In this document: piece by piece, positions 10,394-22,747 of the stretch
Layout of the letters: every line of letters begins with the position of its first letter
Position numbering within the stretch: the first letter of the stretch is position 1
Notes under the pieces: generated by a model
What the model was told of the DNA's origin: nothing
What the model saw: only the letters and a program-made list of their open reading frames with translations
The model's database searches: none
Position numbers and translations under genes: made by a program
Assembly (NCBI GenBank): GCA_015501585.1
Contig: JADNRY010000224.1
Coordinates: 1 to 64,000, forward strand
Reading direction: 5' to 3'
Length of the DNA: 64,000 nt
Source: Rhodocollybia butyracea
Taxonomy: Eukaryota > Basidiomycota > Agaricomycetes > Agaricales > Omphalotaceae

Positions 10394-12785
10394 TTAAGAA
10401 GAATGGTTTTCTTGGTGTTGATTTAAGTAATAAGAATTGGGAAGTGGAGTGTTTGAGCGTAGTAGCCCCAAACGTGCTCGCTCAGAGGTAACAAGATCTC
10501 GATTGTCGGTGCCTCTGTAAACAAGATACTGTCTCACCACCTCCAATGCTTTTTCATCATAGCTAGATCTTTGGAGTAGTGGTTCCCATACAAGGAATGA
10601 GACGCGAGGTAGACCTTCATCATAGGTATCAAAGATCCAGTCCATGACACTTTCAGAAGTGAGCATTATATGTTCTCCAGCATGAATGAATTCAATTGGA
10701 CCTCCCCCAAAAGCCAATGCTGAAAGAGCAGAAGTTATATCGCAGTTATAGGCTGACATCATCATGTTTGAGATCAGGCCTGGAAACTCGTGCCTTGAGA
10801 TGTCCAAATCAAACTGCCCGTCAATGTTTGTGTAATGTATTCCCGCACGAAGCCAGCCCTCCGCCTCATCTGAATTTGGCAAGGCGCCATATAGATGTTC
10901 AAGGATTTGTGCAAATGCAGAATATGAATCCATGATCCCCATCACCTTTGCTGACATGATAGGAGGTAATGCTCCAAATGACCGAAAAAGAATACTCTTT
11001 GCGGATGGATTGGAGGTATAGTGGCCAAGCCAGGCAAGAGGAGCTAAATCCTGATTCTGCCATGCATAAGCACTCAAAGTCACCTCCTCATGTGGGCAAG
11101 CTACAAAACGCTCCCTTTCCTTCAAAGTTTCACCCAAGCCTCTCAACTTGAGATCTTGAATTTTCGAATGGGTGGGTCGTTTCCATACCCAGTTATAGGC
11201 AGAGATGATCAGGTTATATAATACCCAAAAGAGAGCATAAAGAACCCTTGAGTAAAGGAGATGTGTAAGAGTTGTTCTGTAAGAACACTGAATAGCAAAT
11301 AGTGGAAGAGCAGTTGCTGTGAGGTAAAGGACAACAACAGTCACAGAGATAGCACCAATGATATATGCCATGGCAATACTTAGAGGGATGAGAAATATGA
11401 CAAGCCCAGCGAAGAAGAGTATCAGGGCAAGATGAAGGAAGGTGGGGAGTATGCCAATGAGTGGCTGAACTTGCCATTTCTCAAGCCCATCAAAGCGGAA
11501 TTGCCGGATAATTGCTTGTTCCCGGGGTGTGCCAGTTGTAATGGACATATATTGACGAAGCCACTGCTTTGCAAGCACTGCAAAGAGAGCAACAGAGAGC
11601 GAGATGACAAGGCTTGTAAACCATAGACCATTTATCCATAGATCAAGGATGGCAGGAGAGAATGCAGTGCTGGTGAGAGGAATGTTTGAGATGGCACTAC
11701 TATTTCCATTTGCACGGACCAGCATGGTCAGCTCGCTGAGATAAGATGCAGAGAGCTGAGTATTGTCCTGAGAGAGTGCTTGCGATGTCTGTGCAACAAA
11801 TGTTGTGAGGACAGCAGAGAAAAGACCTGCCTGTGGACAGTGTAAAGATCAGTAACTTCTATTCAAATGATATGCCAAGGAGCATACAAAGACCAATAGG
11901 ATATCCAAGCTGTCACTCAGTTCCCCAACCATATCACTGTCAAAGGCGGCCGCTTCATCGGCATAGACTCTCCAGATGCGAGCTTGACTGCTCAGCTCAT
12001 CATAACGTTCATCCTCCGCCGGGTACTTCAGTGTATAGTCGTACTTTTCTATCATTTGATAATCAACGAATCAGAAGCACAAAATTTATTCACATACCCT
12101 CTGAAGTACCTTGTGTTGCTTGATCCTCTTTCAATCCAAACCGACGGGCCTTGAAAGGTCTGTCTTTGGTGCCTTTCGAATCTACCCTCTTCTTTGAACC
12201 GGTGACAGCATGCTGTAAATCGGAGATTGTCTCATGGAGGGAACTCAATACACTTGTGAGAGTAGTGGCTGGTGGATTAGCTGCCTGCTGCATAGATGTA
12301 GGTTCCATTACTGGTACGACTTGGATATGGGGTGAGGAGGGCATAGATATATTGCTTGCTTGCTGAGATGTTACAGGCGGCGCAGAAGCTGGATATGCAG
12401 GGTCTGAACTGGATTGCAGCGTAGAAGCTTCACGCTCCTCACGCGCGTGCATCATGGAATGCATACGACGCAAGAGGGAGAGCACCTCTTCTGAGTAGTT
12501 CATCCCAGGTTGATTGTCGTCGAAAGAAGACTGCTCCATTGGTGGGTGCAATAGAAGAGCAAAAGATGAGAGTAAGTCGGGAATGCAACGTGGAGTACTA
12601 ATAAGAGTGAAGAAGACAGCGTCAATGGAGCGAGGATCTGTCACATTATAATCAACATAGTAGCCACATGTAAAAAAAGCGGGAAGATTCATATAAAGTT
12701 CAATGTAACAGTTGGGACGGTCTGCGAAAACATCGCGAGAAAGGGGTCGGCCTACTTCTGGTTCTTGAAATCGAGCCATTGGCAA
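10394..12785 (-). CDS. DUF6535 multi-pass membrane protein
   Basis: Three exons (complement of 12098-12785, 11888-12048 and 10394-11830) with introns of 49 and 57 nt join in frame. The centre has the DUF6535 signature known from Agaricomycetes: a W.VYADEAAAFDSDMV stretch, then DSLDILLVFAGLFSAVLTTF spanning intron 2, and later INGLWFTSLVISLSVALFAV and LAKQWLRQYM. There are about four hydrophobic segments: the LLVFAGLFSAV one, the WFTSLVISLSVALFAVLA one, and a pair around LALILFFAGLVIFLIPL and IIGAISVTVVVLYLTATALP. The C-terminal 250 residues look soluble. The family function is not established. An alternative start at 12539 (MEQSSFDDNQ) would drop 82 residues of unknown type. The frame is intact, unlike its neighbours, so I take it as a functional host gene. 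Confidence 0.8.
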
Positions 12786-13260
12786 GTTTCAGGTTGTACA
12801 CTGCAGTACCCTTACTTCAGAGATGCAGGTCTCATATCTCGAAGCAATCTTGAGGACAGGTACATGGACATCCGTTGGTCTTACTACCACAGATCGTTTG
12901 ACGATAACCGATAAAGCGAATAAGGTGGCAAGGCTTCTCGTCCAGAATTTAGTTATATTTATATCGATAAATGAATTTATGAATGCCCAGGTAGCAAAGA
13001 AGACTCTCATGGGAATGTTGGCCTCCAATAGTACAAACAAACAGGAATCTATGTAGTAACTAGTTCGTAGAGTGGAACTACTAAAGGATATGTACATAAG
13101 TACAGTGGAGGTAGGCAAAATTTGGCATCTGCAGTACCTATGCCAGAGTCGGCCTGAATCGCACTCGCATCGTTCACAGTTTCCTGAACACGTTGAGCTT
13201 TATCCTGAGCTTGAGCCTGTCAGTGTCGTGACGACGCGATTCAGCCTGGCTTCGCTATCG
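12786..13260. promoter_or_regulatory. Upstream region of the DUF6535 gene
   Basis: This 475-bp gap lies between the DUF6535 start and the next duplicated block. Short open frames on both strands have no family resemblance and poor codon continuity. I see no clear TATA or CCAAT arrangement that decides a start. Confidence 0.25.
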
Positions 13261-15039
13261 TTGGATTATGTATGAATTATAAAGCGATACCCTTCTCGTA
13301 AGGGTTTTCTTCCTTCGACTCCAAAGATTTTCTGCAGCCACCCACAAGCCTGAATCTCGACATGGTCGGCGCCGTAACTCTCCCGATTCCAAAAATAGGG
13401 ATCCAGGCCACATTGCCCACGACGGCTACATGCACAACGGAGGTACCTGTAACATCCAATCCAGCACCTCCTTCCCTTCTTTTGCCTCCTTTGCCTCCTT
13501 AACAACTTTAGCCTGCGCCCTAACAAACATCTCCAACGCCTCACCCATCCCGCCCGCCTACCACAGCTCTCGGATCTCACCATCCACATACACTTTGAAT
13601 TTCCTGGGTAGACGGTATGCAAGGGGCGTCGAATGTGGTGTCGAGTCGGAGGGGTTTATGCGAAAAAAAAAAAAAGAAGTCAGTAAGTAATTGGTATATA
13701 AAAACTAGGATCGTAAAGCAACTGACCTGTAACATCCCTGGAATGTCATATCGGCGTAAGGGTCGTTCTCTTTCTCCCCCTCCCGTCATTTCTTCGCCTT
13801 CTTTGCCACCTTCTCCACTGTCATCAATCGTACACCGTGCTACGCCCATTGCCCCATCCAAGAGTCGAGCACTTCGAAGATATATGTTGCATTGTCGACG
13901 TGGGAGAGGTAACACCGGAAGGCGGGACGGAGAGCGGGGCCTGAGCAGGTGGGTATGGCGGAGGTAGAGGAAGTTGTGATGGGTGACGTGTGTGAGATGG
14001 TGTTCAATGAGTTCGAGGTGGTGTTCGAGGGTGTGGCGGAAGTAGAAGACCGGAGTGTAGGAGACGCAAAAAGACCAGGAGAGTCGGGACATCAGGACAT
14101 CGGCGTTTCTAGACTCTGTACCCACCCCATACTTGGCGGTGGTCCACCTGCATCGATCGCGGTTCCCTGCGCTCGTTGAATTTTATTCCAAGTTAGCGTA
14201 GCGCGAGCACAAAACACAAACACGCGACGGCGTCCAGACGTCCACCTCTTGGAGGTCTTTTACGGTTTTTAGGACCGGTACCAGGGAGCGAATGTAGAAA
14301 ATTAGCACAAACGAATGGTGAAAAATAGAGAATGAATCACCCCGCCACGTCAGCGAGCATTCCCACTCGCATTCCCAAAAATCCCATAATCCAGATCCAC
14401 AACCATGAGCACAACGTTCAACGAATACGGTGTTTGCCTTGTTAGACTGCAGAACGGTATTCAACACACCTCCGTAGAGCAAGGACAGATCCGCACCCTC
14501 TAGCTGTTCTCTCCCAAATCGCAACACGCATTTTTACGAGGACCATTCTCCGCTTCTCCATATCTCCATACCGTGCCGCAGCTCATTGAATGGAGAAACA
14601 GCAAGCTGGGCTTTTGCTGCGGATGTTTTTCTGAAGGCGTTTGCAAAGGAGGATGTTGGGGCGAGGGTAAAGTGACGACTTGGATAGATGAGCTTCCGGT
14701 GCGAGTGGCTCACAGATTTTGGGAGATGTAGGGGTTGCAAGATCTTTAGGATGAAGCGGAGGCAAGAGCGGAGGTAGATGTAGACGTCGTAGAGGTAGTC
14801 AGAGCACCAAGATGTATCGAGCTTGTTGGTTGTTGTTAATCGGGTTGTTGGTGAGGAAAAGGAGAGCCGCTTGAAGATCATCACGATAGTCTGTGAAGCC
14901 GGATGTTATCCAGCGTACGCGAAGCAAGATCAAGCCTCTTCAAGTCACATTCGTTACTAGTTGGTTACTAGTGTAAAAGAAAAACATCCGGATTACCCAC
15001 TAACCGAAACCTAACAAGAGCCCCTCTATCCGCTCCTTC
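13260..15039 (-). pseudogene. Unrecognised repeated gene and block, copy C (left half)
   Basis: This block parallels 7560-9050 in content and order and is cut at 15039 by the MULE insertion; it resumes at 20981. On minus a putative exon encodes KVYVDGEIREL, then a stop (TAG), then AGGMGEALEMFVRAQAKV, then a run rich in KEAKEAKEGKEV, and ends in a Q codon before GT, as copy E does near 28.2 kb. Further on, RPLRRYDIPGMLQ precedes a donor-like GTCAGT. The stop and frame changes indicate a pseudogene. The family is not recognised. Confidence 0.4.
15031..15039. repeat. Left 9-bp target-site duplication of the MULE
   Basis: CGCTCCTTC, repeated exactly at 20981-20989. The uninterrupted paralogous site near 9055 reads CCGCTCCTCC, which supports a single ancestral copy. 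Confidence 0.9.
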
Positions 15040-15051
15040 CGGCACATAGAA

Positions 15052-15720
15052 TTCCAAGTCTAGCCCAAGTCTAGACTCAAGTCTCAAGTCTAATCAGACT
15101 TGACATCACTCAAGTCTCGAGCCATCACTCAAGTCTAATGTATTGATCAATGTAAATGCTGTCATTTACATCGATCATCTAAGTGACTGATGTGAGTTTG
15201 ATTGCAGTTCGCACGGTATATATGGCTGAGATACGGCTCAGTAAGACTTGAATATGATACTACCATACACTAACATACACTAGAGCTCCTATAATGATGT
15301 TGTTCTTACAACGAATTGACATTATTGGTGTTGGACAGTGATGGCAATCAAAAACAAGTCTAAGTCAACACACCACCATGAAAATATCTTACCTATACTA
15401 CTTTAATGTTGAACTAAGGATATATATATTGGGAAACTTCATACAAGTCTGGTCAAGTCTAGCTAGACTTGGCATTTAGCCAACTCAAGTCTAATTCACT
15501 CAACTCAAGTCTACTCAAGTCTACTCAAGTCTGGCTTGAGCTCGACTCAAGTCTTGGTCAAGTCTTTGAGTCTAAGTCAAGTCTAAGTCAAGTCTAAGTC
15601 AAGTCTAAGTCAAGTCTTGGTCAAGTCTCACCCAAGTCTTGGTCAAGTCTCACCCAAGTCTTGGTCAAACTATCTCTCAAGTCTTCTCACGTTGTGCTCA
15701 AGTCTTACTCAAGTCTTGCA
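15052..15720. repeat. Left subterminal CAAGTC array of the MULE
   Basis: The hexamer CAAGTC and its TAAGTC variant recur dozens of times, densest at 15478-15680 where they form near-tandem 10-12 bp steps. The right end (20820-20975) holds the same motif in the opposite orientation. Converging subterminal arrays of one short motif commonly serve as transposase binding sites; that role is inferred here. Confidence 0.75.
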
Positions 15721-16041
15721 CTACTGTCATTCTTCACCTTGGCTGTCAGATTGTTCACAAGCCAAGGTGATGCGTGAGTGCACACTCGGTTCTATACAGT
15801 GGTTTTCAACAGGTGGAGTATATGCCTTCTCCATATCATTGTGGGTTTGAAAACTTGAACTAGTACAAATCTTGCTTAAAACATTCCTAAGTACTTTACA
15901 GCTTGATATAAATAGTGGAGTTACATGAGTATTATAATATTAAAGTCCGTAGGTAGATGTAGAAACCAATTGCCTACCTACAGACAATTGGTAGCTCTGT
16001 AGCTACAAGTTTCAAATACATACATACATACAATATCATCT
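15721..16041. other. MULE non-coding segment 3' of the gene
   Basis: Between the subterminal array and the stop codon of the transposase gene I see no coding sequence. A short inverted repeat around 15956-15995 (GGTAG...CTACC with CAATTG in both arms) could act in 3' end formation, but this is weak. Confidence 0.3.
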
Positions 16042-19000
16042 TTACTTTCTTGACCCAGAGCCCTTCTTTGACCTGGGTGCTGTGTGCACTATTTGTACCT
16101 TTTTTGGAACATTGGTACTCAATTCCTCGGCAAAATCTTCATCAAATACTCTTTTCCGGAGTTTTGGCTGTGGCCTTGCCTGCTTCAAGAGAGGCGGCGG
16201 CGGGTTCTTTGCTTTACGGCGTTCCTCCTCTTGGAGCTCTGCCGCATAATCATAATTGGCCCCTTTCTACATAAATTCATTTGGTTAGAAATGTATTGAA
16301 GAAAAAGAAAGAAACATCATACTGCAAGTTCAATTTCATTATCCCCATCCCTAAGTGGAGCATTGGTCACACTCGGTCCACTCATATTTGGACTCCAAGC
16401 CAACTCATGCGGGCCAACATCAAGTCCCCATTGATGGTTACCTGCCATGCCTGCATTGACCGACTCATCAAACATCACCTTGTCCAAGAGCGCAATGGCC
16501 TCGAAATTTACATCTGCTCCCCTGGCTTTCTTGGCCTTTCCATCTGCAGTGAGCCCAGTCCACTCAGTCAATCTCTCCCAGGCCTTCAGATGCAGATTAT
16601 CAGCATCAGCGGCCACTTCGGCCAGCTCACTATGAAATTTGTGAGCAACAAGGAGGGTGCGAGCATGGGCAATACTATTATGAAGCATTTTGAGGTGATC
16701 CATCTCCGCCGACTTTGGGAATCGGGTGTGAACCCATGCATTGATGGCTGCAAGCTCGGTATCCAATAATCCTCCTGTGTAAACCAGTGGATTGGCCATC
16801 AGATGTCTGCCACTCTGCAAAGAAAGTGCAGGTATTTGTTTCACCCCAAATCTGGTGGGATCTATAGCCAGCTCAAGAAGTACTTTCCTGTGAGGCATGA
16901 GTACATTCTGGATTTCAGCAGGACAATGGATGTCTCCAAAATTCAACAGAGAACCATCTTCTTCCTCAAGCTTTCTCACATGTTCCAGGAGTGGCCGTGT
17001 GTAATATCCAAGCTATGAATAGGCAAAGTACATTCATAAAAGGAAGGAAAAACAGTAATATATAAGAACTTACTTGAATTTTTCGCCGACCCTTTTGATC
17101 CATCCACAACCCATCCACAATATTTTTGACTGGAATTTTCTCAATTATTGTTCCAGCAAGATCATTCTGAATTCCCCGCCACATCTCTACACTTCCATGC
17201 TTTGCATGATTGTCCCAGTATATCATGCGGCCAGGGTAATAAAAGTTATTGCTATGTTTAACCAGAACCCCTTTCCCCGCACTTGTCATAAATAGTCAGT
17301 AGCTGATTCCAAATCTGAAAGATAGGACAGTACTCACAATAGGCGCTTCTCAACCATTTCCAGCTCTTGTGGCTTGGTAATTTGGGGAAATAGGTTTTTG
17401 TATGTATTGAAATCTTGCTCATGATCACTGCACACATGGCAATAGAACTTTCGTGGGAATGAGCCCTTCAGTCGCATAGTTAGACATCCAGTATGAATCC
17501 ATTATGATATACCAAAGCACAGTAGATTGCCTCCATGGATGAGTCTAACCAACATGAATTATCTGACCATGCAGGACCTGCTAATTCTGTCACAACCTTT
17601 GTATTGATACCAGAGAGCTCAACAGGCTGGGAGCTATCAAACTTTGGTTTGGAAGAGAACATGCCACTCAGCCAACCCTTAGCATCAAGCAGATCAAGTT
17701 GAGACTTTAAGGGGCCAGGAGCATTGGGTGGATCATATGCCGATGGTGGGTCCACATCCATCAATGTGGTAGCAATTTCCTCCACAGAGTGATCGGAGCC
17801 TGATGTATAAAAGAATTTCTGGCTGGGAGCATGCATTTGGTGTGTCTGTTTTGTGGGAAGCGCAGCACCTGATTCTGAATCAGTGGAGTTTACCACCAAA
17901 GGTGCTTTCCTCGTCCTTGCACTCTTTGATTTGTTGGAAACACGGACCCGTTTGAGAGGGGGAGTGTCATCATCTGACTCGGACCCATCCCATTCAGAAG
18001 TCTCAGCCTCTTTGATCTTGCTTTTTGGCTTTGGCTTAGGGGGGTTTCCTTCTCCTCTACCAGTTTGATGTTTCCTCTTTTGGCCTTTACTAGGATGTTT
18101 CCGAGTAGGATGTGTAGTTCCATGTTTAGCATAGATCTCTTGTCTCACAGTGATACCTGGTTTACCATATTCCAACGGAACTCCTACTACATAATAATGT
18201 CAGTAAAAGATATTAAATTAAGATATATAAATGCCTACACTTTGCAGCTTCCCACTGACTACGATAATACTTTTCAATTGCAAGGAGCCCATTCAATCCT
18301 GGGAAAAGTGCATTGTGTTTACCAACGCCACGGTAGACTGTGGCATGCATAGCCTCTTCTGCATTAGTGGTTGAAGGAAGTTTTGCAGCAAGCAAAGGAC
18401 TCATTGTGCGCATAGCTTTGAAAATCATTTGTCCACTCTCAGGGACCAACCACCAGTTTAGCCAGTTCTCTGTGCTGGGCCATTTTTGACGGATCAATGC
18501 AACAGTGTCTATAAATCCTGGCTCATCTGCTACCAACAAAGATTTACACATTTTCCTGAATTCTCTTCGGTCTGCCAGTGGTACAACATTGCTCATTTTG
18601 GACACACGAGTCACAGCCTTGTCATAGTGGTACTCGCATCCTTTCAAAAGCCTATCTGCAGCTTCTTCAAGTTCTTCCTTACTTCGAGAATCACTTGGAA
18701 GGGCAAGGAAAAATGAAACATAGGATTGTTTAAATCCCTGGCGTTGGGGTATGCTAAAATCAACAACCTGAAATATCTAATGAGTTTGGGATGTAAGCAG
18801 TAGGGACCATTTCTACTCACCATTGCAAATAGTGCTTCCTCAATATTTACACCTCTATGCATAGCTCCTTGTACAATAGACCTTATAAGGAAGAGAAAAT
18901 GATATTCATAATGGTCTGCAGTAGTTCCATCACTATAGGTGAACAACACTGGTACCCATTTGAGGATCAAAGGACTGAAGATAGAGGTGACAATCAGTTT

Positions 19001-20445
19001 CCCATCAGGTGACTCCCAGTACTTGTGAGCAGCATCTGAAACCAAACCATTAACAGGTTCATCATTTGACAAGTCACCCAAAGCTTGACTTCTCATCCAA
19101 GGGGTTTGTATGGATATGCAAGAAACTTTAGGAGTAGTAAACTCCTCACAAGTTACAGTAGGGTTCTGCTTCTTCCATTCTTTCAATTTTGCAAAATGTC
19201 CAAAAGCACTGGTAGGGCCATTGCCATCCTTCTGCTTCTCCCGTCTGGTGCGATAGCTAGTATAAGCAGGGTTGGCAAACTTGAGACCATGCTCTGCAGC
19301 ACCAGGAGTGAAGCCAGTAGGAGTGGGTACTCCAACCATCATCTTTGTTGCTGTGGTTCTGGGATGCTGTTCATATGCCTCACGGAATCGCTTATCTTCA
19401 GCTGATGTAGTGCGAGCAGGGTTTGGAAAGCGACTATGAGTGTGTGCAGGGCCATTTACATAGCGGTACTTTCTTGTTGTAATATTGTCACCCTCTTGCC
19501 CCCATTGGATCAACCATGAGCGGGAACCACATGGAATATGCTTGCGCTGCCCTCCACAGGAGCATTCTCCAAGCCGTTGAAGCTGAGAGAAAATCTTGGA
19601 TTGTCCACCAGTTACAGGTCTCATCACAATTGAGCAATCATTGTTGTCACAGCTCAAAACACCCAAACATGTCCTATGAGACACTCGGCCCCCTTGCATG
19701 GTGGATGAGTTGAAAGATCCTTTGGTACCATTGTATGAGCTGGTCTGTGTAGCCCATAGGACCTGTAGTTTCTTATTATGCTCATAATACTGGTGTGGGA
19801 CATCCACAGTAAAAGGATGATTAGGCCAAGCTGGCCAGTGGCCTTCATTGAGGAGCTCAACTGAGGTTACAATCACCCCTTCATCAAAATGAGTCTCAGA
19901 ATGAGGTTGAGGTTGCACTGGGACAAATGAAGTAGGTTTGGCTGGCCATGACATATCTGCAATAGGAACATCAGTCCAGTGCTGAGGCTTTACAGTTGAG
20001 CCTGGTTGTTGAGTTATGCCAGTATTTATGGGTTGAGTAGTTGCAGAAATCAGCTGAGACCCAATGATATTGCCTGCAAAATTCAAAGCACAATCACCAT
20101 GTACATTACAGATTACACATACCATATGCATCAAAGACAGGAAGAAACTTGGCACCTGGTTGAGCAACAGCTGTGCTTGGGATATTTGGCGCCGGTGGTT
20201 TGTCCGGGTCATTATCAGATATATAACCTGAAAGAAAGTCTCGAATTTTACGGGCACACTTCTTGCCAACCCATTTCTAGCCAGCAATACAGTAAGAAAT
20301 TAACGCTACAACTGTTCAACAAATTGAGGAAACTCACAACGTGCTGCATGCTGAAAGACTTGATAACAGAAAGATAGTCAAGGATAGGAACGGGGATTTC
20401 ATCCAGAACACTAGTCGAGCCCTTATACCAATTGATAGTGATCAT
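16042..20445 (-). CDS. MULE transposase with WRKY-GCM1-like zinc finger and UCH-like peptidase motif
   Basis: Nine exons (complement of 20338-20445, 20123-20276, 18821-20073, 18239-18767, 17513-18186, 17338-17465, 17074-17281, 16323-17012, 16042-16266) with GT-AG introns of 47-61 nt add up to 3,969 nt, exactly 1,323 codons without an internal stop. The 17282-17337 acceptor is the least certain. Residues about 195-275 hold Cys/His clusters (CLGVLSCDNNDC, then GECSCGG, KHIPCGSRSWLIQW) like the WRKY-GCM1 fingers of MULEs. The DDE-type core shows D434 (SDAAHKYW), D508 (VVDFSIPQRQGF) and E642/E643 (TTNAEEAMHATVYR). A Ser/Lys-rich linker follows, then DNSCWLDSSMEAIYCAL with C893 as the probable nucleophile of a UCH/USP-like peptidase and H958 in VLVKHSNNFYY. 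Confidence 0.8.
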
Positions 20446-20980
20446 TCCGTTTCGGAGAGGTGACCCTACACCACAAGTCTCGAATTTCGAAGTCCGACTG
20501 GAGGCGCATCACAGCATTTTATTACGGAACATGCGCCTCATGCAACAATAAAGAACAAACATGCATCCTTCTTCTCATGAAGATGGAACAGCATAACATT
20601 AGTCTATTATGTATTACAGAAGGTCGGGACTTGAAACCGTTGAGTATCGACTTGGGCAATCCATTGGACACAATGGGTAGCTAATTGATGGCATTGATTA
20701 GCTCACATTGAATTCAAATATAGCGCACAACGGTAAATGAATGGACTATTCCCGTTGTCATCGGCAACCGATGATAACGGTTTTGGCAAACATTGAGGGG
20801 GTGCACTCGTTTGCACAAGACTTGCGTTTTGCGACTTGAGTCAGACTTGACCATTTTTGAGACTTGAGTCAGACTTGAGTTGATTCATTTGAGACTTGAA
20901 TAAGACTTGTAATTTACTTAGACTTGAGACTTGATGTAAGACTTGAGACTTGGGTGTAAGACTTGGAATTATACAGTCCG
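20446..20980. promoter_or_regulatory. MULE 5' region and right subterminal array
   Basis: The first 370 bp should hold the transposase promoter; no core element is clear. From about 20820 to 20975 GACTTGA motifs repeat, the reverse complement of the left array, ending in the right inverted repeat GACTTGGAATTATACAGTCC(G). Confidence 0.6.
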
Positions 20981-21470
20981 CGCTCCTTCAAGCTTCATGA
21001 AACGAACCAGATTCGACCTTGTCCATCCACGCACTTCCACCACAATTTCCCTCACAGATCTCCAGGGCAACGAAAAACACTCTGTCCTTGCAAGCTCCGC
21101 CAAGTACGCGACATATTGATTTTGAGGACCATGTCACCTGGACGTCTGAGTGATTGGAGGATAGGAAAACGTTGTAGAATGTCCGGGGATGTAGGAGATC
21201 ATTGGATGGCTAGAGTTGATAGCTGTTTGATGATTGTCGGAGCGGAAACAGAAAGTCATTTGTGATAGGCGTCGACGGCGCGTTGCACGGTCACGGGATC
21301 CGTGTACTATTCACCTCCTGCTATATCGTTCTACAGGAGATCCTTCCGCTGTCTCAGCCAACAAGCCATCTTTTCTCCCCCTTTTTTTCCAAGTTTCAAC
21401 AACACGGTAGAGGCGCGGAGCCAATTAAATAATTTATAGATGACAAGGCGGATCAAGGGGGAAGCTACTC
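20981..21470. repeat. Segmental-duplication block copy C, right half
   Basis: Continues block C after the MULE and matches 9055-9600 closely ('aagcttcatgaaacgaacca', 'gttctacaggagatccttcc', 'aattaaataatttata'). The first nine bases are the right target duplication. The similarity fades after 'aagctac' at about 21470. Confidence 0.7.
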
Positions 21471-22747
21471 TCCAGATAGTCTTTCCCATCCGGAGTGTGA
21501 TAAATATGTTGGAGTAATTGCCGTATCGTCGGGCAAAGCGACTTGTCGCATGATTTATTCTTTGATCCTGTACTTTAGTCTATATTTTGTACACTGTTTC
21601 ATGTATGCGCTGTTGTTGTAAAGGGGGAAAATTCAGATACAAGCTACGCTCATCCTCCAAATGTGGGGACAAAAGCACACCAGAGGGTAGAGATGGGTAA
21701 AGCCCTGGGTCAACATATCGATGGAGTCTCATTCCATAAAACTAGGTACTTATATACTATACAATTGTATACTACACTACATAAGGGAATTGACTTGTTT
21801 TAAGTCCAGGCAAGTCATGTAAAGTCATTATGAGTCATTTAGAATCATTGCACAGTCAATGACTCAATGCACAGTAACTATGTACTACAAATGAGTCAAT
21901 GCAATATTGACACACTATGACTCCAGTCCATATGAGTCAGTCCAGGTTTGTACACGGAGGCACTTGCAAATATTCCAATCCAAATTCCTACATGCGCGTG
22001 ATGCGTCTTTTTACTTATATTTGTACTTACGTTGTAGCGCCTCCCCTCAGAGTGTTCGCTTATCTCTGAGGTGAGTTTACTTACTTTCCGTTTACTTATT
22101 TATGCTAACGAAGTATGTAGCTTAAGCTTACTGTAACTTTGTTAGGTATATTAATTCACAGAGTGTTCTCTTAACTTTGAGCTTAAGCTTACTGTAACTT
22201 CGTTAGCTCTTACAAAATATTTGCTCAAGAAGTCCTTGTGTTTAGCTTGCTATTGATACCACCAAGATACCACTCACAATACTTTCACACTATTGCACAG
22301 ACTCCAGAGTACCAGTACTAAGTGATTCCGGTGCATGAGCTTAACTTGGCAGGACTTATGCCATATGGTTTGCAATAACAGGTGTCTCAATTAGTCAAAG
22401 CTAACCCAATGCATAAGCTTTATGTGGCATCATTAATTGGGTTTCAGCCACATTGAGATGGTCAATAAAAATATCATATGCTTTTTCTGGTCTAGTAAAC
22501 AGTCCAGTCCTTTTATGTTTCATTGTTAGTTCCTAATTACTTGTTACCACACTCTACATAGCAGGTTAACACTCCATACATATATATAATCTTTCCAATC
22601 ATGATTAATGATTCACGACTTGGTTTGTGAATCATGGTATGTGCTGTATGAGCTGTTTCAATCATTTTATTTCAAGCTTGTGTTTGATTACAAGCCGTTG
22701 TTTTAGGGTGACAATTACACAATATGTGAATCTTGCCTGTGACTAAG
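21471..22747. other. Intergenic 3' of the NACHT-ankyrin gene
   Basis: No coding sequence is supported. At 21790-21950 the motif AGTCATT/GAGTCA recurs irregularly. At 22060-22215 a stretch ending in 'agcttaagcttactgtaact' followed by 't.cgttag' occurs twice (22119 and 22179), preceded both times by a 'cagagtgtt' motif; this is a local direct duplication of about 80-100 bp. Confidence 0.4.

Larger units (their letters stand above)
15040..20980 (-). mobile_element. Complete MULE-type DNA transposon, 5,941 bp
   Basis: The boundaries come from the paralogous duplication blocks: block C sequence stops at 15039 and resumes at 20981, and CGCTCCTTC occurs on both sides. A 9-bp duplication is typical of Mutator-like elements. 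The ends form a short imperfect inverted repeat (left CGGCACATAGAATTCCAAGT, complement of right CGGACTGTATAATTCCAAGT) followed by CAAGTC-rich subterminal arrays pointing inwards. The only gene fills 16042-20445 on the minus strand and is uninterrupted, so the copy may be autonomous and recent. Confidence 0.85.

Noticed and set aside
15052..15720. CAAGTC array as a simple satellite independent of the transposon
   Set aside because: It ends exactly at the MULE boundary defined by the 9-bp duplication and has an inverted counterpart at the other end.
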